Below, in pieces: positions 12,001 through 24,000 of a DNA stretch of 64,000 nt (the first letter of the stretch is position 1; each line of letters opens with the position of its first letter). A program made the translations under genes and the position numbers. This DNA is from Spodoptera frugiperda (taxonomy: Eukaryota; Arthropoda; Insecta; Lepidoptera; Noctuidae): assembly GCF_023101765.2 (NCBI RefSeq), contig NC_064236.1, positions 18,998,993 through 19,062,992 on the forward strand, read 5' to 3'. A model generated the notes under the pieces. That model was given only the letters and a program-made list of their open reading frames with translations. It ran no database searches and was not told where the DNA came from.

Positions 12001-15000
12001 AAACGATTTAATAATATAAAGTGTTTTTAAATTATACATGTATTGTAAGACGTAGTAAACTAATTAAACTACACAGTTTACTCACGCGAACTATTCGAAA
12101 ATAGCTCTACCGATTTCGAATCATACCGGGACATATTCATGGGAGGCGTGTGAAAAGTGAAAATGAAATAATAATAAGTATTTTATGGATACATTTATAT
12201 TGATGTGGTATTTTAGTGAAATAAATATACAGTTGAAGAAAAAACAGGAAGATTAATGCTATTTGGCAAACAATTTGATTTCTGGCAAGTGTATACATAG
12301 GTCTCAAAAAAAAAAAACAATATATTCTAGTAGTACAGTGTTCTCCGTAAATGACCTGCCCTACACGGATATTTTATTTAAATTTTACTATTTTTTACTT
12401 TGTTTGCATTTAAAATATTTATTTTTTGGAGTCTTTGTATATTACCTAACCACCAGGGGACCTCTACTACAATGTAAGTAAGTACAGGTTTATTTTTATT
12501 TAATTTAGAATTTATTTTTAATTTTGTAAGCTCATATAAAGTAGTGACTGCTGTAGACTTTGTACACAAAGTCGCGGGTTAGATTCGGGCAAAGTATTAT
12601 TGGACTTTTTTCGGTAGTGGCACGGAGTCTGGTATTGTGCCCATTATATGGCAATAGGCTCACCCCCTATTACATGAGACTTATAACACAAATGGTGAAA
12701 AGTGGGTGTACATTGTATAGCGGCATTACGTGCCGTAATGTGCACCTCTGTCTCCCTCTACGGGGATAAAGATTGCGTCATATATTAAAAAAAAAACAAC
12801 TTATGAAAGTGTGATTGTTTTTGGACATTTTATTGTATTGTAAAGTCGAATATTTTATTTTTGAGATAAGGCCGATTTTTTAATCAGCAGATAACTTTAA
12901 TTCATCTAACTAGCGGACCCCGCGAACTTTGTTTCGCCTTGGATTTTGAACCTTGTTCCAACTATAACAAACCCAACAAAAGAAGAACTAACGAAATCGG
13001 CTCAGGTGTAAGAAATGTATCCGTTCCAATATCGGATCATCTTGAGCTTCTGGGCGTAACTCTATCGCCAACGCTAAACTTCGGCTCTTATATAGAGTCG
13101 AAGGCGCATCTGGCTGGTAGGAAGTTGGGTATCCTCTCGAGGGTGAGACGGTACTTCACACCGAAACAACTGCTGAGCCTGTACCAAGCGCAGGTTCGGT
13201 CATGTGTGGAGTACTGTTCTCACCTTTGGGACGGCTCGGCTAAATGCCAGCTGGGTGCGCTCGAACACATTGAAAGGCGTGCCAAGAAGCTCATCAATAA
13301 TGATGCGCTTGTGGAGGCCCGGCTTCAAAGCCTTGAACACAGGCGCAAGGTCGCAAGCATTTCCGTTTTTTACCAGATGCATTTCGGAGAGTGTGCGGGG
13401 GAATTGCACAACTTGATTCCCTCTACTCCTTTTCATCATCAAACCACAAGACAATCGGCGAGGCGTCACCGTTTCATGGTGAATATCCCACCCACTCGCA
13501 CGAAGCGCTTCGCTTCAAGCTTCCTTGTGCGAACTGCTAGGGAGTGGAACTCCTTGCCGGAGTCTGTGTTTCCTGATTGGTATAACCTGGGTGTCTTCAA
13601 AGCCCGAGTGAATAGGTTGCTTATGGGCAGACGTGCTCCACCGTAGGCAATTTATCTCACATTGTTGTTTCGTTATGACTATGAATTAAAAGTAGGATTA
13701 CTAAAGGTGATATTGGTGATGACACTCCTTCCTTTCATAACTAAACACTCTATGATAGCATTGTAATAATATAAAGCACTTAATTTATTTATTTCTACCA
13801 TTATAACTGCAATTAATCTAAACTGGTACCTAACCTAAATGTAATATTTTGTTCTTAGATTTATATAAAAACCGCAAGGTCTAAAGGCTTTTAATCATGT
13901 TTTTAGTTATCACTAATAGAGCAGCAATAGAATGCTACATTTGGCATGCCTGTACAATATATTTTTTGGTGGGGCAAAGCTCTATAGATATTGTGGCATT
14001 GTCATTTAAGTCTAACTGCCACATTCAGAGACATTTAATGGTTACTTAAACTATTACTTAGTAGTGATTTTGTTCCGAAAACATTTGCTAAGGACTGGGT
14101 CATGTAACCATTAAATGACTCTGAGTACGGCGCACACTGGGGTTTGCTATAAGGAAGCAATGCCCAAAATCACATTATCAAAATGTGGGTAATAGGAAAA
14201 AACTTGACGTATTATTATTGTTTGATAAATTTCACATCAGTTAAGGACGATATTATCAACACAAAGGTTATCTGTTTGCTTATATACTGCTGTAAAGTTC
14301 ATTGTTTTTGCATTGTTGCTGCGTTTAAAAATGTTGAATACAGAATTTAAGTGATTGTTGCTACTGCCCTATTAAAGTTAACACAAAACTATAAAATGGC
14401 AAGTGGAGATCAAGGGCAGTACTAATAAAAATATGATTAAGATTGGACAAATTCGTTGTGTAACCTACCGTAATAATTGTTTACTTTTTACGAATAATTG
14501 TAGAAGCGAATTGGACGATATCTAAATTTCGCGCAATGTTCTTTTGAAACGAATCATTGTTTTAGGCACCCTAAACCTTCTTTATTAAGAAACTAAAAAC
14601 AATACCAAAAGAACATTGCGCGAAATTTAGATATCGTCCAATTCGCTTCTACAATTATTCGTAAAAAGTAAACAATTATTACGGTAGGTTACACAACGAA
14701 TTTGTCCAATCTTAATCATATTTTTATTAGTACTGCCCTTGATCTCCACTTGCCATTTTATAGTTTTGTGTTAACTTTAATAGGGCAGTAGCAACAATCA
14801 CTTAAATTCTGTATTCAACATTTTTAAACGCAGCAACAATGCAAAAACAATGAACTTTACAGCAGTATATAAGCAAACAGATAACCTTTGTGTTGATAAT
14901 ATCGTCCTTAACTGATGTGAAATTTATCAAACAATAATAATACGTCAAGTTTTTTTCCTATTACCCACATTTTGAAAATGTGATTTTGGGCATTGCTTCC

Positions 15001-18000
15001 TTATAGCAAACCCCAGTGTGCGGCGGCGAGAGTTTTTGTATGGAAAAACTGTCAAAGATTCAAAATTATTCCCCCGTTTTTAAGTTATTAAAGTTATCTG
15101 ACGGTGAAAAATCAGCCCACAAGTATAGCCAATTCTAATGAATTTGTAGAGCGGCGATGAATCAAACTAATACCGTAATCGGTACAAAGTGTCCATTGTA
15201 ATTAGATTTTTTTTTAAATTGCTGTATTATTATTAACTAATCACTTCCACATGGTGTCAGCCGCTGCTCGGCTCCTATCTATGTATTACAGTGTTATGGT
15301 TTATAGTCTTCATCGATAAATGAACTATCCATCCAACAGAAAAATAATTATTAATTTGAAACCAGTAGTTCTCGGTTTACAGGGTGCAAACAAACCAGAC
15401 ACTTTATAATAATAGTACATATAGGTATTCATATTGACAGTGATATGCCTTACTGCATGGACTTCGAGTTTTGTGAACTTTATTGATGGTAAGTTCCTAC
15501 ACAGAGAGCGTGCAACAAATACCTGGTATTGTAAGTTGTTTTAGTAAGTAGCACCAACTTATCAATTGAATTTTATGAGATAACACATTGGGTAGCTTTC
15601 AACTGTTTGATGCATTGTCTATCAACATCAACACAGTACGGCATACAATATTTACGTCTTCGTTCCATTGCAGATCATGACCACTAATATACCTGCTCCT
15701 TTTTTAGGCGAGGCAGCATAGAAAACACCAACGCCATGTTATTGTTTTAAATGGATACTCGGATACTAACCCAGAACTGGTTTGGACATCCACCATAACT
15801 GCTAACTGGCAATGGTACGCAAACCATATGAACCGACTTAGGGGAACACACTGGCCACAAGTAACTTGGCGCGAGGTAAACAGTTTGTTAATAATCAATT
15901 ATTTATAATGAACAACACATATAAATTAATATATATTACAATTTTATTATTTATTTTCTTTGTAGCACTGGACCCGAAATAATACAGAAGTTGTAAATAG
16001 AATCATTGCCGATATTCACAAGAACTGCTATGCTTGCAATAATCCAGCCTTCGGGATGACTATGAAGGTGCGCATTTTTTAAATTTTTTGTAATGTTGTT
16101 CTGCAGCTGTGAATAGCACACGTTTGAACATAGTAATTCCCGCTTTTGAACTTTGTTATTAACGTATGTAGGTAACTAGGTACATACTACATACCTACTT
16201 CTATGCTCATTAAGATATAGAGACGACTCGCATATTTGGAAACTTCATTTTGTCTACATACCAACAGTGGCTACCATCTTGTTACATTTGTCGTAGGTGG
16301 AGTTTCGAAACAGAAATAATGACAGGGCTCGGCCGGATCACTTACGGGCAGCGCCCGAAATAGTGAGAGCGCCCCGGCGACAACGAATACCAACAACGCC
16401 AACAGCGACGACGACGACGACCTCACAGCAAGCTGGTGAAATGATGAACCCTGTTCAGACTGTTAATAATGAACGTGCTTACGAGACAGGAGCCATAGAT
16501 AGAAAAAATAAAAACGTAGGCAGAGATTTGGACCATAGGTTTAGGCTTGAAACACCACATAAATGTGGAAACATCCATCCAGAAAGGACTTACGCAAATG
16601 TACATTTGAATCCGTATACTCGACCAGGGTCCTCTCCCACCCAGGTAGAGGGGTCCCCAGACACCTCTTCCTGGGACGAAGAGGACCCCTCTACCTTGTA
16701 TGAACCGGGCACGGGTGCTGCAACTTCGTATCCTCAGGCAGTACCCTCTTCGTACCGGGCAGTGGACCATGGACGAGGCCGAGGACAAGACCTTCTGAAG
16801 CGCCTCAAGTTGTGGCCTAATAATAATTCATCTACCACACATCCAGAAAAGACAATAGAGCTTACAGATGAAAATGTGACTCCATATACTCATTCGGGAT
16901 CCTCTCCCACACAGGTAGAGGGGTCCACAGACACCTCTTCCTGGGACGAAGAGGACCCCTCTACCTTGTATGAACCGGGCACGGGTGCTGCAACTTCGTA
17001 TCCTCAGGCAGTACCCTCTTCGTACCGGGGAGTGGACCATGGACGAGGCCGAGGACAAGACCTTCTGAAGCGCCTCAAGTTGTGGCCTAATAATAATTCA
17101 TCTACCACACATCCAGAAAAGACAGTAGAGCTTACAGATGAAAATGTGACTCCATATACTCATTCGGGATCCTCTCCCACACAGGTAGAGGGGTCCCCAG
17201 ACACCTCTTCCTGGGACGAAGAGGACCCCTCTACCTTGTATGAACCGGGCACGGGTGCTGCAACTTCGTATCCTCAGGCAGTACCCTCTTCGTACCGGGG
17301 AGTGGACCATGGACGAGGCCGAGGACAAGACCTTCTGAAGCGCCTCAAGTTGTGGCCTAATAATAATTCATCTACCACACATCCAGAAAAGACAATAGAG
17401 CTTACAGATGAAAATGTGACTCCATATACTCATTCGGGATCCTCTCCCACACAGGTAGAGGGGTCCACAGACACCTCTTCCTGGGACGAAGAGGACCCCT
17501 CTACCTTGTATGAACCGGGCACGGGTGCTGCAACTTCGTATCCTCAGGCAGTACCCTCTTCGTACCGGGGAGTGGACCATGGACGAGGCCGAGGACAAGA
17601 CCTTCTGAAGCGCCTCAAGTTGTGGCCTAATAATTATTCATCTACCACACATCCAGAAAAGACAGTAGAGCTTACAGATGAAAATGTAACTCCATATACT
17701 CATTCGGGATCCTCTCCCACACAGGTAGAGGGGTCCACAGACACCTCTTCCTGGGACGAAGAGGACCCCTCTACCTTGTATGAACCGGGCACGGGTGCTG
17801 CAACTTCGTATCCTCAGGCAGTACCCTCTTCGTACCGGGGAGTGGACCATGGACGAGGCCGAGGACAAGACCTTCTGAAGCGCCTCAAGTTGTGGCCTAA
17901 TAATTATTCATCTACCACACATCCAGAAAAGACAGTAGAGCTTACAGATGAAAATGTGACTCCATATACTCAATCGGGATCCTCTCCCACACAGGTAGAG

Positions 18001-21000
18001 GGGTCCACAGACACCTCTTCCTGGGACGAAGAGGACTCCTCTATTTGGGCCGCGCCGGGCACGAGCACTACGACTCCGCTTCCTCGTGTAGTACCCTCCT
18101 CGTACTGGGGAGTGGACAGGGGACGAGGCCGAGGACAAGACCTTCTAAATCGCGTTAGAAAATGGCGTTGTTCTTTTGGCACCTCTTCCTGGGACGAAGA
18201 AGACCCCTCTACCTGGGATGAGCCGGGCACGGGTGCTGCAACTCCGTATCCTCGAGCAGTACCCTCCTCGCGCTGGGAAGTGGAGCGGGGACGAGGCCGT
18301 GGACGAGACATTCTGAATCGTCTTAAAAGATTTGAAATGACAGAAGAGCTCACACCCGGAGATAACCATGTGACTCCGTCAGTATCCTCATCGTTCCAGA
18401 CTAGGGATTTTAAGAACCTCCCTGCCCGGGACGAGCCGAATACGAGCGGTGTGATTTCAAGTCCGTGTCCAGTACCATCTTCGTCCCAGGCAGGGGGATC
18501 TGCGGTCACCCCTGCTCTGGAGAAGCCCAGTAACCGGCCAGGATCCTCTTCATCTCAGGCAGGGAATTTTGGGAACCTATCTGCCGAAGATCAACCCAGT
18601 ACGGGCGGTGTAGCTCAGTATAATGGTCAAGCACCCTCCTCATCCCAGCTAAGGGTATTTTTGGACCCCTTAACTAGCGACGAGTCGAGCTCGAGCGACG
18701 AGACTCCGTGTACTAGTCCAGGACTCGCCTCGTCCAGGGAAGTGGTGCGAGACCGTGACCAAAGTACGATGAATGCGATTTCACTTAATCCTACAAGACC
18801 GGCGATTGACTACTGGGCCCCCTCTCGATGCGACGGAGTGGACGGCGCGATCGCTGAGACTCCATCTTCTATTCCGCCTTCTTTGGTCTGGAATGCGGAA
18901 AACGTTATGCGAACTATTGCTGCATTGAATACGGAATCACGTATTCTAGTTCGTGAAAGGGAGAACTTTGTTGAGAACCTCCAGAGTAGATTATCACAAA
19001 ATTTGAACATTCAGTTTAATATGACGGAGATTTTGATAATTTTCGGAAACCCTGCAGATGAAAGGGTTTCAGAAATGTTGTATATGAGGCTACTAAAAGA
19101 GCAAATTCAGGACGCTTCGCCAGGTTCGGGAAGTCGAAGACGCAACTTCCGTGATGAATACAAGAAAAAAAAAAGGGGAGATAAATTCTGATTTAATCGT
19201 TGATCAGTTGAATCTGTCGAATTCCTCGCTAATCTCACACAAATATGATGTAAGATTTCTTTTAAAATATTCCAAAGATATATTCTTATACTTACAAGGA
19301 GTATCAAAATCTAATTCTGTTTAACACTGTGGCGTAGCGTGTCTTGGTAGGGTCTCGTATTAAATTTGTATGGGGGCCCCTATTTTTAGGGGTGTAAATT
19401 ATACAATGACTTCTCCCGCTCCTTGGATGAGGCGAGAGGGAGTCAAACACTTACTAAATAAAAACAAGCCCGTTCCTACTCTTGCCTTGAACCGGAACCC
19501 CGGTAATAACCTGTTAGGTAGTTCGCAGCTCGGGATCGGGCATCAGCCCTACTGGGCCCCATCCGTGGTGATCTGATTCTTTGAGGCGTGTGGAACGCGA
19601 CGAACCGTACGCGCGAGTTTGGTTCTGGTCGGGCGGCAAGCTACCCTTGCTCGCTGTCCGCAGACCCGCACTTACGGTGGCCGGAGATAGTCGCGCGATC
19701 CCCGACGTCTGGAGTGTACATAGTAGTAAAACCTATGTACATAGTGTACATAGGTTTGAGCATTAATCACCACGCTTGCTTAACTCCTTGTCTGTCGGTA
19801 TATAAGACACAATAGAAAACACATTGTGTCTCGCGTAGATCTGCGTTCCGACAGACAACGGGTTAATGCGGGTTGCCGATTTTAAACTTATAATTATAAA
19901 TTATAAGGCCAGGTTTTCTCACGACGTTTTCCTTCACCGTTAGTCGAGTCGTATTTCGACTCGACTAACGTAAACGTAATCTAACGTAATCTTAGAAAGT
20001 ACATTATAACTAGAAAAACGTCACGTTGGTACTTTTGCCGTTGGTAAGTTTCGAACCCTTATACGTCTTAAACTCCCGCGCCGCCCGACATGTCATGCTG
20101 TGCCACGACTTAATTTTGTAATTAATAGGAAGGAATATTTTGCAAATACTATTGCATTTTAATATCTAATTAAATAAAAGTATGTAGTGACATTGAATTT
20201 GATGTCAAAACTAAATTTGAAGGAGCCAAAGGTCCAATCAAATTAATTTTGGAAAAGAAATTGTGATTTATTTTAAAAGATGTAATCTTGATGTATTTAA
20301 AAATTATACAGTATGGAGATCACTCATATGACTTAAATGAAACTACACAAGTAGTACTCGTCCACAGAAGCGTAATTCAACTAAATATTTCAACGCAAAC
20401 TTTCAAACATAATAAATAATTCAATAAATCAAGTATTAAATTCTGTGTGAACAGCTCCATGTTCCTTGACCACAGAAGAGCTGTAATGTTGTAGGTTGTC
20501 TAGAAATGTTACGAGTACGAACACGCGGCGTGGCTTTTATAATGCCGTATTTGTAAAGAGTGTCCAAATTAGCCCAAAGAAAATAATGCTCTTTTGGCTT
20601 ACCTACTGGACAGATGGTAGGCAAGATGATAACAATTAATATGTGGTTTAAATTAAGTCATAACAGGTTTCCCATACGATATATTATATAACCTATATAA
20701 CGACCGTAGTGTTTAAGCTATTAATAAGATAATGTGATGATATTTAACCTGTGTGATTTTGACAACAAAAAAATATGAATGTATGTATTATTTAATAATT
20801 ATTGTCATTATAATATTATAAGAAGTGTATTTTTGTTATTTTCTGTCACCCTTCATAAATGTACCTATAAACGCCCATGAGCTTAAAACTAAGGTATTTG
20901 CTATGCGATGGCTTTACTTCACACAATTTATAAGACCATACTTATATTTCACCCGACTCAAAATATGTGGCGTACAAGCATGGTAAACTGGCATTTGATA

Positions 21001-24000
21001 ACAATATAACCACACCCCATTCCAATAAATATTAATAATCTTTAGATTATACTACAGATATAATTAGGATTAAATTAAAATGTATGTAGGTCACGCCTAT
21101 TTTCATTATTTTTATTTTTATCTGTTGGTGATTCCGTTTTCAAACATAATTTCTTATACCTATCACACCCAGAACTAAAACAAAGAGTTGTTCCGAGTGG
21201 GAAATAAACCCGCGATACTTTGCACAGCAGTCGGTCACCCAATCACTGCCTCATACGCAATAGTTACCATTAAATAATTTTGCGATATACAATTTCCTAT
21301 TTCTGTAAAACTTAGGATATTGCAATGTTCTAAAATTATTCTAGGTCTGTCTATTATGGTGAGATTTTTATTGTGTGCAAATAACGTGATAATAATTATA
21401 ACAGTAGTTTAGTGAATTCACTCCACTGGGAATATGTACTTACGAAATGCTTAGTAAACCATAACTTAGTTTGGGGTCAACCTTCGCTTGTGGTGCATTA
21501 CTAGCCATCAATAAACATCATCATATGATTATCAGTATCATCCTTATACCGTATACCATACTAGAAGTCTCGACGGTAGAAGATAACGACAATAAATCAG
21601 TCGGTAAGACGTTTCCATTTATAGATTTTCAACTAAAATAACAAAGGGATAAGATTTTTGTCAATCAAATTGACGACTTAGCGACAATTTGTTGTCGTTA
21701 TCGATTTCGGGACTGTCCTGCAGCTAGACTCATGAACATACATATGTACTACATACACGTACATAGAAAGTCGAAAACAGTTTTTGGAGAATACAGGAGA
21801 GTTGGCGTCGGTGTTTCGTCGTACTCCAACGTGGCTGCAGTGTTAGAGATCTACAAAGGTAGGTTGATGGACTCTGGTACTTAACAGCTGACAATAGACT
21901 CTAAAATTGCAATTGGATCTCATAAGCATTGTCAGTGAACTACAGAGACATTGGTAGGAGAATCTAACATCATACAAATCATTTGTTTTTAAAGCTTATT
22001 TAACCTCTGAATCTTTTCGATTTCTGATTCTGACTGCTAACACAACTCTATTCCTCGTTGAAACATGTAGGACTGTATGTAGATACAATGCTACTGTGTT
22101 CAAGAGAGGCAGTGTTAAAAATACAAATAGTAAAGAATGAACAAATGTAAGTTGCAACTAAAAAGAAAACTTATACGGATAAGTTACTCAAGTTATCATT
22201 TTTCAAAATCACGTAGGTTTGAACCGACTACAGGATGGCTTACCAGGTAGAGGCGAGAGTGTAGTAGTGACCAAACGTCATCCTATTAAATACTGGCCCC
22301 TATTGATTGTAGCGTGATGTTTTATAATTTCCCTCGATAAATGGACTATTCAACACAAAAAATAATAGTTCAAATTCATGAAATGAGATTAGCGCGTTCA
22401 AACAAACAAACTCGCTTTAAAAACCGAGGGTTTTGAGAATTCGTAGCTTGGTACCTAGTACTGACACTGACAGACTGACTGATAGGTAAAATTAAAATGA
22501 AGAAACAAGTTGTCAAATTTCCTACCATACCTTCATATCTAATTTGTTAATATTAATTGAATGTTTTGAGTGACTCCCGGGGACAGAGTTATGGGTTTTA
22601 CAGTCAGAGATTGAAAGATTTTTTAGGAAAGGGTAGATAATCATAACAGGCTTTACTGTAGATTGGCCAGTGCAGGTACCTTTAATAAAGGTAAAAAGTA
22701 AAAGAAAAAAAGAAATTTATAGTAGAATGAAACCTATTGGAAATGTAAGAGAATATGCTAAAAATGGAATAAAATAAAAATTCCACTCCATCCGAATTCG
22801 GGAAGTAGGGGGGAGGGAGGTTTTAAGAGTAAAAATCGGTTTATTGCAATTTTTGGCGAAACTACAAGTCCTACGACAAAAATATTAAATGGCAAAGTTG
22901 TAGGTAATAAAAAGATCTACAACTTTTGTATTTACACTTTTTTATATTACCTCAAATTTTTGTGAAAAATTAAAAAAACTATGATTTTTTATTGTTATCT
23001 TTGACAAAAATAGAAGTTTTGTTTACGAAATTTTACGCCTTTATATGTACCAAACACTGTAATTTTTTTGGAATAGAAAAAAAATATATTTTCTCCAGAT
23101 ATTGAATAAATATCGAAAAATTACCCCAATTTTCAATCGAAAATTCACGCGTCAAAATATCAGCTTTTTTTAAAAAATTCGGTGGGTTGTTTGTTCGTAG
23201 AAATCTCTACTTTTCGATAGTGTAAAAAAAATAAACTTCCCGAACTCGGATGGAGTGGAATTTTTATTTTTTTCCATTTTTAGCATATTCTCTTCCATTT
23301 CCAATAGGTTTCATTCTACTATAATTTTTTTTTTGTTTCATAACCTATCTGCACTGGCCTAAGAGAACGCTATTTATAGTGCTATTTGTAGGTAACAGTA
23401 TCGAGATAAAGTATGGAGACCACTCATATGACTTAAATGAAACTACAAGTAGTACTCGTCCACAGAAGCATAATACAACTAAATATTTCAATGAAAACCG
23501 AAAATTAAAAAAAAAATTAGACTAAATAATAATTTCATTATTTAGTTTGAAATTTTTATTTTTAAATTCTATGTGGACAGCTAGCTCCATGTATGTTGAC
23601 CACAGAAGAGCTGTAATGTTGTAGGTTGTCTAGGAATGTTACGGACATGACGCTGCTGTTGCACCTAATACCGTATTTATAACGAGTGTTCAAATTAGCT
23701 CAAAGAGAAAAAAAAACACTTTTTGCCCTATCTACTGGGCCTATTGTGCTCATTTTTCATGATAACAAATATGTGGTTTAAATTAAGTCATAAGAGGTTT
23801 CTCCATACGGTGTATACCATCATCATTATCGCAGAATCATGTCATCAACACTAATAAGGGTCATGATACTAACTCATTCATCGTAAGTAAATGAGTAACA
23901 GTTATTAAATTCACTAACAAACAGTCTCATCGCAACAGTCCTAACTACTAATACCATTATATGTGAAATATCTGAGACGATGTATGTTTTTTACTCTTTG

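Noticed and set aside
13200..13469. Minus and alternate plus frames inside the LINE fragment
   Set aside because: Shadows of the RT C-terminal frame at 12939-13646.
15439..15530. Possible 5' exons of the repeat-protein gene (15439-15488 and 15505-15530)
   Set aside because: The intron between them would be only 16 nt. Read as one exon to the donor at 15531, its phase (1) does not fit the phase-0 acceptor at 15708.
16609..18360. CRISPR-like or satellite array
   Set aside because: The 270-bp units are fully coding and in frame with no spacers; this is eukaryotic DNA.
16423..18509. Repeated open minus-strand frames of 76 codons and a 179-codon frame opposite the repeat protein
   Set aside because: Mirror frames produced by the repetitive plus-strand exon; same period and no independent signal.
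20436..20624. TATAAAAG and a short minus-strand ORF in segment D as a promoter and first exon
   Set aside because: The TATA-like word and the ORF are not conserved in the second copy at 23411-23820.
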